Shown in pieces: positions 23,029-34,856 of a stretch of 64,000 nucleotides of DNA (its first letter is position 1; every line of letters begins with the position of its first letter). The translations under genes and the position numbers were made by a program. The stretch is from Corylus avellana (taxonomy: Eukaryota; Streptophyta; Magnoliopsida; Fagales; Betulaceae): contig NC_081541.1 in NCBI RefSeq assembly GCF_901000735.1, positions 41,199,021 through 41,263,020 on the forward strand. The letters are read 5' to 3'. The notes below the pieces were generated by a model. The model was not told where the DNA came from, did not search any database, and saw only the letters and a list, made by a program, of their open reading frames with translations.

Positions 23029-25122
23029 AAGAAAAAAAAAAGGAAGCAAAATCAGTCACTACAGTTTTAGTCAGTTGCAATTATAAATAGCTTAATTAAT
23101 TACTAGTAATCGTAAGAGAGATTTTTTATCACAATTTTCAACTATATATATATATATATGTCTGTGAATTTAAGGTCAAGCAAGTTATCAACATTAAACA
23201 AATTAATCATTTTATTTTTCTATTCTTTGTTTCCCTGTAATTTGGATGATGCATCGATCCCTCACATTAAAGAACATACTAAAATACCTCCAACTCTAAC
23301 ACTTAAATAATCTGAGTGATATATAAAATGCATGGTTTCAGGTGAATCTTCAAAGTTCAAGTCTGGAGAGGACCCTCCTATTCTTGGCCGTACGTTGATG
23401 ATCTACTAGCAGTAATTAATTTTATGTTTTGATTATGAGATAAACTTTTAATTATTTTTTTTCTCACTAAAAAGATTTATTTATTTTTCCTTCTTAAAAT
23501 TCTAATTTCGTCCATTATTTTTATATCTTGTTGATAAAATATATATGAATTCCAGCCACGCAAGACCTAAAATTGTGTCAATTATTCTTTATTCTCTGGA
23601 TCTCTAATATTACTAGCTACTTAATTAATTAATTTCATCCTTTAAAGTTGAATCCCCATGCATGTGACGGTTCATTGAAGCGGATGTGCATCTATGTGGT
23701 TGGACGTTGGAGGAGCAGATCGATGACGTCATGCCTTACGCAACATTCACATTTGAGTGATGTATATTGCTTCTCTTACGTCATTGAACGGAACGTTTCC
23801 CAGCTTGGCATTCATTCATTTCACATAAAACTAAAATGTGAAATGAAGACTTTTCTTAGCTCCCATGCAACTCATTGGAGAATTAGTTGGGACCATGTGT
23901 TTATGATCTAGTACTTATTGGTTTGTTGGAGGATGGAGACTGTTATTTCAACACCAATTATTTGCAGGAATGGGATCCTATCCATTTGTTTTTGTTAGGC
24001 CCAAAAATATTAACATTGGGACATTTTTGTCTCCAATTTGGACTTAGCTGCCCCTCTCTATTTCATTTGAAATTGAGAGAATCTTAATTCATATTTGCAT
24101 CCTCATAATTAATGAGCCAAATTTCACCTCTTCGTATGTGAGGAAGATCATAAATCTTGAATTAATACCTAATCTAAATGGTAATAGCGACGATTTCACC
24201 TCTTCTTTTCAATGCCTATATTATAATTTAATGGGATAAATACAAAATTGGTCATTGTGGTTGGCTTAAATTACAAATAATTTCATGTGGTATAACAAAT
24301 AATTTCTAAGTCAATGTAGTTGGCCTAAATTACAAATCACTCCATGTGGTATAGAAAATAATTTATAGGTCCAGAGTGTAGGCTGAAATAACAATTTACT
24401 CCTTAAAATCAATTTTTGTTAAGTAACTTAATAGAATCCGTTACTTTGTCACGTTATACTGATACAGTAAATTAACATAATCTCTTCTATATATTCCCTA
24501 AATTTTACTCCGTGTGTAATCCTCATTCTCCACGATTTGGGAACAATTTAAGAAAATTTGACGATTGCATTTTATGAAGCGACTATGGAAGATGAAGATG
24601 AGAGAGTGTTATGCACAAGGAAAAACTTTAGAGATATAAGATATTATGTTAATTTACGATAGCAGTATAACGTGGAGTGATGGTTGATGTATAATATTAG
24701 CTGGCATCGTAAAATGATGTGAAAAATATTAATTGTCAGTCTTTAAAGTAAGAAATTAATAACATGTGTCATGTTTTTATTGGGTATAACATGGCAAAGT
24801 GACAGATTTTAAGAAAATTTTTAAGCAAGTTTCATGGGGTTATTTGATAATATTCTTGAGTCCGAATTGAGTTGAAAAATGCCCAATAAAAGATAAGGAT
24901 AGTGAGTCATATGATAATCTGGCCCTCTGTGGACCTTTAATGTGAACCATATATGCATGCACCCCTGATCACTAGAGAATGGACCAATAAATGTGAAAAA
25001 TGGACTTACATCTACTTATATTTGATTTGTTTTTCTTTTCTAGTTAAGCAATGGAGCTCTCACAATTTAATCACTTGACAGGCATGATAATTCTTCTTTT
25101 TACAAGATATATATAGAGATAT
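22726..25122. repeat. long direct repeat, copy A2 (2,397 bp)
   Basis: Second copy of 15534-17930. Here the sequence continues past the end ('cagtaacctaacaaatcc'), whereas copy A1 stops at a gap. On the left, homology resumes at 22650-22706 with about 220 bp absent relative to copy A1. Confidence 0.9.
22832..22952 (-). promoter_or_regulatory. orphan DUF247 promoter module (copy A2)
   Basis: Same sequence as 15640-15760, with minus-strand TATAAATA at 22933-22926. The nearest minus-strand coding region downstream, gene A, has its own promoter at 21350. Confidence 0.55.
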
Positions 25123-25483
25123 CAGTAACCTAACAAATCCACCCTTTTTAATCTCACCGTCTTCTCTTGCTTACTATATATGCTTAAAAACCTTTGGTAG
25201 TGTGCAATGTATATTGATTAATATTGAAGGTCCCAAAACTTGTTATAGACGACCAAACTGAATATCATTTCCAAAACCTCATGACGATGGCCGAGCAGTG
25301 TCATTATCCACCTAACACATGCACATGCAATTTATGTTTTGCTATTGCTGTTGAAAATTGTCATTCTCAACATGCGTTGTAGTAGCGATGCAGTGTAAAT
25401 TATCTATTACCATGATCTCCATCAACGACTTAATTTATGACCACTGTGATAGCGTGTATTTTGGTGATTTTTGGAGTGATTTA

Positions 25484-25747
25484 GGGTGTGTTTGGCAAAG
25501 TGCGTGAAAAAAGAAGCGGGCCGGAACTGTAACAAATTTAATTGATGTGAGGAAAAAAAAAAAAAAAAAAAGTAAGAATGTTTTGTATAAAAAAGTAAAA
25601 AAATTTGTTTTGTAGTGATTTTTTTATTTAAATAGTAATAAAAAGTAATTAATGTGATGTAAAAAATAAGAATATTGGGGTTGATTTTGAGGGTAATTTT
25701 TTGGGTCTTTGGGTTCTGTCTAGCCTACTCCTTCGCCAAAGACACAC
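25484..25747. mobile_element. Tourist-like MITE with TTA target duplication
   Basis: Terminal inverted repeats GGGTGTGTTTGGCAAAG and (reverse complement of the right end) GTGTGTCTTTGGCGAAG, flanked on both sides by TTA (25481-25483 and 25748-25750). Small size, TA-rich interior and no ORF fit a PIF/Harbinger-derived MITE. Confidence 0.8.
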
Positions 25748-25859
25748 TTAGTGTTTGTTGCAAATTTGCATCTAAACTTTGTAATCCGTTTTAGCTTGTG
25801 ATATGCTCTCGTCTTAATAGGTTTTACCAAATATTTTCATTTGTAAGGAATCCTCCATG

Positions 25860-26130
25860 GGATGTGATGTTTATTCTTAATCTTATCCATTTGGGAGTGA
25901 TACCTATAGCTATCTATACCTAAGTGAACACTGACAGAATTTAATATGAAATGTTTTCAATTTTTGGTTCCCATTTTTTGTGTGGAGTGCAGTCTTCCTC
26001 AACCATGCAGTGTTGTTAACTCATAATAATGATCAATCAAAAGGTCATGTTCGCCTCATTTATAAGATACATGTGAATGAAACTATGGTAGTTGGTACTG
26101 AAATAACACTACTCTAACCATTTATTAGAG
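25860..26130. repeat. low-copy repeat also at 29510-29760 and 29860-30080
   Basis: Phrases such as 'tttattcttaatcttatcca', 'caatttttggttcc', 'ttcctcaaccatgcagtgtt' and 'aaaggtcatgtt' recur in the two later segments. I do not recognise a protein in any frame. It could be a decayed gene duplicated within the locus. Confidence 0.5.
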
Positions 26131-26263
26131 AAACCCCACGACCTAACCAATCATGTATTAGAGAGAGAATTACAACCATAATGCTCACATTGATATCTAG
26201 ACAACCTAAAACTTGTTAAATTGTTAAGTTGGGTGGTGATTCAATTTTAGTGTAAATATGTGA

Positions 26264-26960
26264 TTAATTAAGTGAAAGCAAAAAAGTGTTGGAGACTATG
26301 TGACGATTCATTTCCACAATTTCCCTTACTAACTCTATTTGGATTTCGGTATTCCATTGTTTGGGATTATCGTGTTTAATTTGTAGATTCTCCACAGAAA
26401 CTAGAATATATTGTTGGTCCATATCTTCCGGATAAGAGAGGCCGGACGAGAAAAAAACAAAAAATTGGTGTTGAAATAACATGCCTTAACAAATTTCAGG
26501 ACCTTTCCTACCTGTTGTGCAATGGATCAAGAAAATAATACAAAACGATCACAAAAGATCATTTCTTCTTAATATGATGTATGCCCAAATTAGGTGGTGG
26601 CATGGCGAAAAAATTCACTAATTAAAGAGTACAAAATAATGAAGAGAATTGCTTTAAGTTGTGTAAATTTACCTTTCTGTTGCGTCATGTAGATTGCTTG
26701 TTCTTGTTCTACTGAATTATTTCCTTTTTCATCCAAATTTGTACTGGCCACGACTTCAATTGAGAACGTATCATGCATGGATCATGGGTGATGATTGAAA
26801 AAATTAAAAAGACTATGGAAGAAAAGGCAAATGGGTGTTGATTTTTCTTAACGATAACTTGGTATGTGGGCTTAATTGAAATCTGTTGGTCCATTAATGG
26901 ATGTTGAGTTTTCATCTTATTAATTATAACGTCATGCAATTTAATTGACTGATGAAAGAT
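26264..26960. other. unassigned segment; part recurs at 52860 and 61022
   Basis: Minus-strand frames of 60-76 aa occur but are not recognised. The portion 26755-26960 ('caattgagaacgtatcatgc' onward) is clearly homologous to 52862-53075 and 61022-61145, all in the plus orientation. It appears to be another piece of the repeating DUF247 unit. No function proposed. Confidence 0.45.
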
Positions 26961-27267
26961 TTTGATAATTCAACGTGCCTTTCTTCTCCCGTTTGATTAG
27001 ATTTTTTCTTGCCTTGTTATTTGGGATATAGTACTGGAAGAAATTAATGGAATGCGGGTTCAAGGAGGTGTTTACACTTGCCCAAAGACACATTAATCAG
27101 TTAATTCTTGAGTTTTGCATGCAAGTGTCTTCTCCAATATTTCTACTATTGAGCATGCCTTGTTGTTGTCGTCGTTGGTATGTGTGTTAACGTGGGTGTA
27201 TTTTTTTTTTTTTTTTTTTTCTTTTCACTCTATACACATGGACACGTGCACACACTATTAGCACTGT

Positions 27268-27400
27268 TAAATGTTAATGACAAAGTCTTCGCATGGAGCT
27301 TCCTTTCCATTGGGGTGACTAGCAGGGGGGAAAGCCATCTTCACCATCCGTCAAGTTGTTTTTCCTAGTGACAAATAAGCAATAATTAGTGGCAATCTAA
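27268..27400 (-). pseudogene. DUF247 5' relic (start-codon region only)
   Basis: On the minus strand the text around 27340-27400 matches the sequence just upstream of and across the start of gene B (47613-47660), including 'ttatttgtcactagg' (the 5'-UTR intron acceptor) and an ATG. The matching coding part is only about 20 codons, including a CEDFV motif like that of gene A (CEDFVI). Sequence beyond 27268 is unrelated, so the rest of the gene is gone. Confidence 0.65.
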
Positions 27401-28494
27401 TAAAATTGAATTTCTTTACGGGGTATGTAGTGTGAGACTCATTCTCTGATGCCATAAAGAAATTCGTGGACTTAATTCATCTCATAAAATCGGTTGTATA
27501 GGAGAGGGTTGTACATTCTTTATAAACATGACCAAGATCTTGTCCACTAGTAATATGAGATTATTCCTCAACAATTTCAACTAGCCTATAACTCAAACGG
27601 TTTTTATTATCGTTATAATTTAATTTTAAAAATATTACCAAGAAATGTTTCTTGGAAATGAATAATAAAATAATAATAACAATGAAACTGATTTCTTTCG
27701 AGTTCTTTTCCTAAAAATATTTCAAGATAAAGAATTTCTAACTTTACTGTTTCCCACATATTCCCACATATCTAAAAATGGCAGTCCAAAATTTAGCTTT
27801 GCAAGATAAATTTTGAAAGAAATAGAAGATCAGTAAAACTACTCAGTAACTCAGTTTGTGAAGCTCGGGGGAAGAAGGTTAGGTTGAGAAGTTTTTAATG
27901 AAAATAAAACAACACAATTTGGTTGGAAATGTTCTTGGTCATTAAATCTCAACCTTTGTTTTTTTTCTATATAATCCCAACTGTATGGAGATTTAACAGT
28001 ATAGGTGCTGTAGTTTTTCAACTACAACACCTAAGCCGGATCCTAGTTTAATAGGGTATGGAAATTGGCCAAAAACTCCATGTGTTAAACAACAAATTCA
28101 AATAAGTCACTGTACCCAACTTTCATTTCAAGTTTTAACGAAAACAGTTAGTGTGCAACGTCAACACTAATCATCTTGTAATACGTGTCATTTATGAAGA
28201 AAAAAAAACTATAAATATAAATATAAATATATTTTTTTAAAAAAAAAAAATTTGAATTTTGAGGGGGTGGCCAAGGATTTTTGCCTAATTGTCTTTAATT
28301 AAGGCCTCAATTATGGTGAAAAAAATAATTTTATGATAAAAACGTTAGCAGGTGCTCTTTAATTAATTAAGGCCCCAATTGAGGTAAACATAAATACAAA
28401 TAATTAAATTTCAAGATATTAAGACTTTAAAGGAAAGGAAAGAGAAAATTGAAAAGTTACATTAATTGCATGGAGATTATCCTAATTCCAAGAG
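27401..28494. other. intergenic, repeats only
   Basis: AT-rich. The part 28065-28280 resembles 53400-53545 ('cgtcaacac.aatcatcttg', 'gagggggtgg.caaggatttt') and, inverted, 14270-14420. No gene supported. Confidence 0.5.
28003..28032. other. short near-perfect hairpin
   Basis: AGGTGCTGTAGTT, loop TTTC, AACTACAACACCT: a 13-bp stem with one mismatch (G-T in RNA). It probably marks the end of a MITE-like repeat. Confidence 0.6.
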
Positions 28495-28742
28495 GGACAT
28501 AATTTTTCTTCAAACTAGGTTGAAGGAACTTTCTCTAACTCAATCTATAAAAATGACTTGTGTCATTTGAACATGTGAGATGCAGATGTTTTTCTAATAG
28601 CAGGAATAAAGTTGGAATAAATAATATTAAAAACTCATGTGCATCTCACATGTTATTAAAAAAAAAAAAAAAAACACATGTCATTTTTATAGACTAGGTT
28701 GAAGGAACTTCCTTCAACCAAGTTTGGAGGAAAATTATGTCT
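28495..28742. mobile_element. fold-back MITE
   Basis: The left end 'ggacataatttttcttcaaa' and the right end (reverse complement 'agacataattttcctccaaa') form inverted repeats of roughly 40 bp, continuing through 'aggttgaaggaact'. The right portion also repeats that phrase directly. Noncoding. Confidence 0.7.
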
Positions 28743-29119
28743 TTCTTAAAGGAGTTAGTAAAATGGCAATAAATGACCATTTAAAATATTAAAAACAAAT
28801 ATGTGAGAGATGACACTTGTCACCTATTGAAGTAGGTTGAAAAAAATTTCCTCCAAGGAGAAAATTTATGTCCAAACCAATATATTAGCTAATTCGTTCA
28901 TTAAATAATTTTTACAATAAAGTGAATTTCGTTTTTGCAAATTAAATTCACATAAAAAAAAAAAAAAGAATTATATGTAGGTCAACACAAAATTGATATA
29001 TGTTGAAATTAAACGTCTCCTAACATAAATGAATTTTGGTAGTCATTTGGGAAAAAAAAATGAAGGGCAGTAGTAAAAAAGAATGATTTAAAATTAAAAT
29101 TATTAAAAATAAAAATAAA

Positions 29120-29153
<34 letters not shown>

Positions 29154-29239
29154 GACTACTTAAATTTGTTGCCTTACACCTCAAAATCTATTAAGCCGGC
29201 CTTGCCGGGGCAAGAAGTATTTTACTTCCTACAAAGAAT

Positions 29240-30080
29240 TTTTAGCTAATTATTATACTCCAAAGACCTAGTTAATTACATCTTGGTACAACTACATATA
29301 CTGATTTTACAAATTTTTCCAAATCACAAAGCACATCGATCATGCTTTATGCAAAACGGAAGGACCAAAATATCCCTTTCAATTGTCATGAGCTTTTGCT
29401 TAATTTGTATGATCTTTCACATAATAGAATTTCACCACTCGTTTATATCTTGCTGTGAGGTTATCCATTATTTTTATATCATGTTGAAAAAATATATGAA
29501 TTCCAGCGCATGATGATCGATGTGACGTTTAATCTTAATCTTATCACTTTGGTTCACATTTTTGTGTAGAGTGATACAAATGTAAGTGAATGGTCCTATG
29601 AAAGATACGGTGCTCACAGTCCTGTCTTCCTCCGGCAAAACCCACTCAAAACCCAAAAGATTCTCATACACAACTCTCATTTGACATTTATTAGATGCAA
29701 ACAAAACAAAGGTTGGTAAACAAGTAACACTACCCCATAAATTAATTAAGCATTTCCCCACTTACGAGTGATTGGAGCTCATTTCTCCATTATATATATA
29801 TAAATATATATATATTTTAAGATGAGTAAGCTTAATTTATTAAGACTGGCATGATTTTGAAAGGTTTACAATTTTTGGTTCATATTTTTTGTGTGGAATA
29901 AATGTGACTGGTCCCACGACAGAAATGGCTCTTTCAGTTCTGTCTTCCTCAGCCATGCAGTGTTGTTGACTCATGAAATCAATCAAAAGGTCATGTTAGC
30001 CTCATTTATGAGATGCATGCAAACGAAAGAAAGGTTGTTGGTATACTTTAATAACACTACCCTAACCATTTCTCCACGGG
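29240..30080. repeat. two further copies of the low-copy repeat
   Basis: 29258-29340 belongs to the dispersed repeat at 9815. 29510-29760 and 29860-30080 resemble 25860-26130 and each other ('tctgtcttcct', 'aacactaccc', 'gagtgattgg/gggtgattaa'). A minus-strand frame at 29474-29761 (95 aa) is not recognised and the copies do not share a frame. Confidence 0.45.
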
Positions 30081-30600
30081 TGATTAAGCTTTATTAAAGA
30101 AGATATATATAACAAAAGATTACAATTAATACATGTACAACACAATTAGTAATTAAGCCTAACGGGAGGAAAACAGCAAGCCAAGCATATATATATATAT
30201 ATAAGAGATCGAGATCACCTAAACATTATCAGTGACATCCCAAGACCTAGCTAATTAAACATTTATTAGAGATATATATCTCTAGAGAAATATAAACCCC
30301 AGATAAAGAATTAGCCCTTGCTCTGATCCACAAGATGATGCATGTCAGGGAGCACATAATCTATATATACTTGTAAACTTATAATGGAATTAAGATCCTG
30401 CAATTTGTCTCACGCACACCAAGAGGCGTTCAAAAATTTCTAAGCCCAAACCCAAAAGCTAATAGACTATAGCCACCAAAGGTTCTAAAAATAAAATTCA
30501 TAGGATGGCCCAACCCTATGAAAATATATATATATATATATATAGAATGAGTTTTCAAAACATGCATGACATGATTCCATTTCATACTTTTTTTTTTTTT

Positions 30601-30757
30601 AATAATGCTACATACGCTTTCACTTCCCCATACCCATAAGTGGCATTTACAAGCTCTATTGGATTTGAGATGGATCTTTATAGGATTTTAATCCAATTGT
30701 AATTTTAAAAGCCACTTATATATTGGTGTGAAAAGTGAGAGTGTGTATAGCATTATT
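30601..30757. mobile_element. small MITE with 25-bp inverted ends
   Basis: Left AATAATGCTACATACGCTTT and right (reverse complement) AATAATGCTATACACACTCT. 157 bp, noncoding. Confidence 0.7.
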
Positions 30758-30794
30758 ATTTTATTTATTATATATATATATATACCGAAAAAGA

Positions 30795-30796
<2 letters not shown>

Positions 30797-30826
<30 letters not shown>
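30797..30826. repeat. (GA)n microsatellite
   Basis: Uninterrupted GA repeat. Confidence 0.9.
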
Positions 30827-30830
<4 letters not shown>

Positions 30831-31242
30831 CTTATTTTAAATATTTTCTTCATTAGAAGAAGAAATTTGACTCTCAACGACAAGAAATCTTTAGATCGGT
30901 GACCAAAATTAGGAACCCTAGCTAGGGCTTGAGAAAGGGAAAGTCACCACCAGCTTCAAACAACACTTCTCAGAGTTTTTAACTGCTGAAGAGCGTTTAA
31001 TCACACTATGGTTAAAAAAAAAAAAAAAAAAATTAAATGATATAATTCAGTAGGAAATAACCACAGACTTCCCACATTTTTTATTGCTGAAATATTAGAA
31101 ACCACTTACAAAGTTCAGGATTACAAGCTATTAAGACGGAAGGATATCACAACCCAAACATGATTACAAAGTTTAGATGCCATGCATCCATTGCAACTAA
31201 AAGCAAATCACTCTATCAAACACTAAAACACGATTACAAAGT

Positions 31243-31605
31243 TTAGATGCTTTCGACCAAAAACCTAAGAAAATTCCAAAAAGTGAAATCCAAGACAACA
31301 AGTCCAACAATAGTTGCAGTGTCTCTCCAAAAATCACCAAAATACACTTTTGTCAGGGTTGCCAAGATATGGTTCAAGGGATAGTACTTATAGTGCTGAT
31401 TAAGCTTTTTAGCGAGATCATAGTAACATGATTTATCTTCAACAATCTGATCGCCAAGTTTGTTAATTAGAGTCGTCACCGCAGCGTTGCAACCGATATT
31501 GTTAATAATGACCTTTTCATCAACAAGCAAATCTACATCTTTTTCAGTGTTAATTAGATAGTCCAATACTGCAACATAATTGCAAATGTAAGGTTTTAAA
31601 TGGAT
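31243..31605 (-). pseudogene. DUF247 3' relic, about 120 codons
   Basis: Minus-strand frame beginning near KPYICNYVAVLDYLINTEKD and ending TATIVGLVVLDFTFWNFLRF. This corresponds to residues about 385-500 of gene B, including the C-terminal membrane helix. Homology stops abruptly near 31605, just before the expected EQCHYPS motif. Upstream are a duplicated 34-bp phrase and a MITE. The usual DUF247 3' flank is present at 31070-31210. The first 380 residues are missing, so it is not functional. Confidence 0.85.
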
Positions 31606-31651
31606 AATTCTGTTTTTGTTGACTAATAAACTTAATTTTAACATTTAGTTG

Positions 31652-31720
31652 AGTCTTTCATTTCATATTCTCATATGTTACTAAGTGTCTTTTCATTTCA
31701 TATTCTCATATGTTACTAAG
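31652..31720. repeat. 34-bp tandem duplication
   Basis: 'tcatattctcatatgttact' with flanks occurs twice in a row (31662-31684, 31696-31720), directly at the left border of the MITE. Confidence 0.8.
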
Positions 31721-31995
31721 GTGGTGTTTGGTAAATGGGTTGGCCTAAACATTGTAGTTGATGTAGATTGATGTGAAAAAAATAAAGTAAGAATGTTTTA
31801 TATAAAAAAGTAAAAAAGTAGTATGGAAAAGTAAAAAAAAAAAATTTTGTAGTGATTTTTTTATTTGAATAATAATAAAAAAGAAATGATATGATATAAA
31901 AAGTAAAAAAGTTAAAATGTTTTTATGTGGATTTTTTTAGAAAATGGTGATGAACAGTGTCTAAGCTAACTCCAACCCCTTTACCAAACAAGGCC
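31720..31995. mobile_element. Tourist-like MITE
   Basis: Ends GGTGGTGTTTGGTAAATGGG and (reverse complement) GGCCTTGTTTGGTAAAGGGG, with a TAA/TTA-type flank. The interior is similar in style to the MITE at 25484 ('gtaagaatgtttt', 'tttgtagtgattttttt'), so both are probably one family. Confidence 0.75.
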
Positions 31996-32011
31996 TTAAG
32001 TGAGTTGAAGA

Positions 32012-32234
32012 TGTTGTGTTTTTTAGTTTTTCAAGAGTTATTTTACATAGAAGTTACATGAGAGTTATATGAGATGTAAATGAATGAAGTTATTATGAAG
32101 AAGTTAGAAGAGTCATTTGTATCCTATAAATACCTATATAAGCAAGTTATTTTATTAAGTCGAATAAAAAATTGAATATTCCTCTTCCTATTTTGTGTTA
32201 TCTCTTAGTGAGTGTTATTTCCAATTTTTCAACA
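32012..32234 (+). mobile_element. copia 5' LTR, 223 bp
   Basis: Starts TGTTG and ends CAACA, giving the usual inverted tips. It contains 'tcctataaatacctat' as a TATA region and is followed at once by a primer binding site. Confidence 0.8.
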
Positions 32235-32237
32235 AAG

Positions 32238-32250
32238 TGGTATCAGAGCC
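32238..32250 (+). other. retrotransposon primer binding site (tRNA-iMet)
   Basis: TGGTATCAGAGCC, three bases after the LTR end. Confidence 0.85.
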
Positions 32251-32272
32251 ATAGTTTATTAATCCTAGAGAA

Positions 32273-32599
32273 ATGGCCAATTCAACCTTCCCATTTCAAT
32301 TCCCTCACCTTTCCAAAGACAATTTTGATAATTGGTGCATTCGCATGAAGGCATTACTTGGATCACAAGATGCTTGGGAGATTGTAGAAAACGGCTACAA
32401 TGAGCCTAGTGATGAAGCTTCTTTGAGTACTAATCAAAGAGAGTCTTTTCAAAGACTTCGAAAGAAGGATCAACAAGTTCTCACTCTTATTCATCAATGT
32501 TTGGATAAAGCTATGTTTGAGAAGGTGGCGAATGCAACTACCTCCAAGTTGTTGGAAATAATTTTTGATGGTGCACAAATTCTCATTGATATAAAATAA
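32273..32599 (+). pseudogene. copia Gag N-terminus, truncated (108 aa)
   Basis: [20 protein letters not shown]... with [20 protein letters not shown] is the DUF4219/UBN2-type N-terminus of plant copia Gag. The reading is clean for about 100 codons, then leaves Gag homology near 32590. There another LTR in the opposite orientation begins. Zinc knuckle and pol are absent. Confidence 0.85.
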
Positions 32600-32606
32600 T
32601 TACAAT

Positions 32607-33396
32607 CTGAATATTAACAATGAACTAAATAAAATACAAGAGATGAAAAGTAGAGTATGGAAAGATCTCACAATGCTATAGAATCACACAAGAGCGTTGT
32701 CCTTAAAGGTTGATTCATGCCTCCCGGAGTGTATAACTTGGTGCGATCGGATCATTTGACACGCAACCTCTCAAGATTAGACTATAGCATCTACCTTCGT
32801 TAAGGACGCACTTTCAATAACGAAGACTAGTAGAACAACGCTTTGATCTTTTTGATAAAAAACCGCAAAGATAAAATAAAAATTGAATAGAATAGAATTC
32901 TATGCAATTGGTCTTCTAAAATAGCACAAAACTCTTTTATAAAGAAAATGAGTTTGCCTTTCTTTCTTTCTTGTTGAAAACACATTGTTCCATAGGATTT
33001 GGAATGTTTTCTTTCTTTATATAATTAATGACCAAATGGTTATAACATGAAAAAACGGTAAAACATTTGTTAATAATCAAATGGTCAAACTACAATAAAA
33101 CTTGTTAAAGACTAACGATCAAAACGGTAAAAATCAATTAAAACTAATTTTTATTTAATAACTCATAACCAAGTAATAAATACAAATGGTCATAAAGGTT
33201 ATATCTCCTAACTAAGTAATAAATACAAACGGTCATAAAAGTTTTATCTCATAACCAAGTAATAAATACAAACGGTTATAAACCAAAATGGTTAAAGATG
33301 ATTTTTATTTCTCATAAAAACTCGTGAAGATATTATCAAATGATAAAACTTTTTCAAATAATTAAAAAATGAATGTTTATAACAAATATTACAACA
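32607..33396 (-). mobile_element. copia 3' LTR in opposite orientation
   Basis: On the minus strand the LTR starts TGTTGTAATATTTG at 33396, immediately after a polypurine tract (plus 'caatcccccacatg'). The other end, TG on the plus strand near 32607, is tentative. It abuts the truncated Gag of the previous element, so the two elements are nested or joined by deletion. Confidence 0.65.
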
Positions 33397-34300
33397 ATCC
33401 CCCACATGTTACAAACATTAGAATAAAAGGAGATTGAAAGCATGCATTGATGTGGTACCCGAAAGTTTTAACCGCACCTAGGATAAATAAGTAGGAACTT
33501 AATGAATCGTGGTAGAGTTAAACTCTTTTAACCAAATCCACAAGTTAAACAAACTTATCATCCACATAACTTTCTCCAAAAACAAAAAAATTAAATCAAA
33601 TCAAATCAAGAAAATTGGGTTGTTCTACGGGTTGGCGCCTTATACAGGCCATGCGCCTTTGGGTTTCATGAGTGCTTTAGAGACTTGCCAAAGTCTCATA
33701 GGAAGTGACACCACCTCCACACTCACATAGGTGGCGTCTATCAAGAATGTGTGCAGAGAACATCTCATCCCAACAAGTAAGGGCTATGGACCCATTAAGA
33801 GTTTTAGACTCATCCTTACTCATTCTGCATCTTTTGTTATTACACCATAAAATGGCTTTCATGAGTGGTCTAGAGACTTACCCAAGTCTCATAGGAGATA
33901 ACACATCCACATTCATATAGGTGGTATCCATCAGGAGTGTGTACAGGAAACACCACATCCCAACAGGTAGGGACTACGAACCCATTAAGAGCTTTAAGCT
34001 CACCCTTAATCACTCTGCATCTTGTACTGTTTTACATCATAGGGATGGACTCATCACTAATCTTCTCAGCAAGATAATTAATAAACATAAATTGACAGTA
34101 TCATACCGTGATCACATGTGACTTCGTTTCCCATTAAACCTCATTCATAGGATCTCCAATCACAGTGATTGGGTATCAATCACAGTGTCATAATTTGGGT
34201 ATTAGTCATATCCCCCTCGATGCTTCTCTCACTAGCCTTCTTGCTAGTAGCTTGGTCAAAGAATCTACAGAATTCTTTTATGACCTCACAAAGCCCATGG
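33397..34300 (-). mobile_element. 3' internal end of a copia element
   Basis: Near 34200-34290 the minus strand reads KNSVDSLTKLLARRLVREAS, the conserved end of the copia RNase H domain (family pattern DxLTKxLxRxLV). Downstream is the untranslated tail with GDPMNE-like phrases and the polypurine tract. Everything 5' of the RNase H end is missing. Confidence 0.75.
33661..34045. repeat. two tandem copies of about 190 bp in the copia tail
   Basis: 'atgagtg.t.tagagactt' through 'cactctgcatctt' occurs at about 33667 and again at about 33860 with around 15 percent difference. It lies in the 3' untranslated part of the copia element. Confidence 0.75.
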
Positions 34301-34379
34301 ACATATACCGGTCTGAATAAGCTGCCTCACAATATTGTGCACTTTCTCATTATAAATTATTTGCTCTTTGCTCGAGCGC

Positions 34380-34856
34380 AGTTCCAGACACTTGCGCATC
34401 AGGCCCTTGGTTGTGCGATCGATCGCCCTTGTATCTGCAATCAATCACACACGGAGCTGCTTATATTATATTCTGTGTTTTAATTAGGTTAAACCGTCTT
34501 TATTTCCTTGTTTTAGTAGGATTAGGGTTTTAGGAGTCAATATTTCGTTATTTTATTAGGTTTAGGATTTTTGGAGTATTTATGTCATATTTTATTATGT
34601 TTAGGGTTTGGGGTTATAAATATATGATTATAGCCTCCAGAGAAAGACAGTTTATGTTGATTATTGATTTTGTTGAATAAAAAACCTTAGAGTTGAGCAT
34701 TCTTCTTTCTTTTCCTTCAAAACCTAGAGAGTATATAACTTTTGTCAAGAAGAATTCTTAGATCCTTGATAGAATCTAGATCTGGAGTTATTTATCCACT
34801 GCTTATTGATGTTCTTCGTTACAGCCCACTAAGTCACGTTGCATCAGGAGCAAACA
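34380..34856 (+). mobile_element. LTR-like segment, class uncertain
   Basis: Has 'ggggttataaatatatga' as a TATA region, a leader, and an end '...cacgttgcatca' directly before the SWIM-gene duplicate. It could be a solo gypsy-type LTR. The left end is not resolved and I saw no target duplication. Confidence 0.4.

Noticed and set aside
33509..34483. Several plus-strand frames in the copia tail
   Set aside because: They are antisense to a copia 3' end and its 190-bp tandem repeat.
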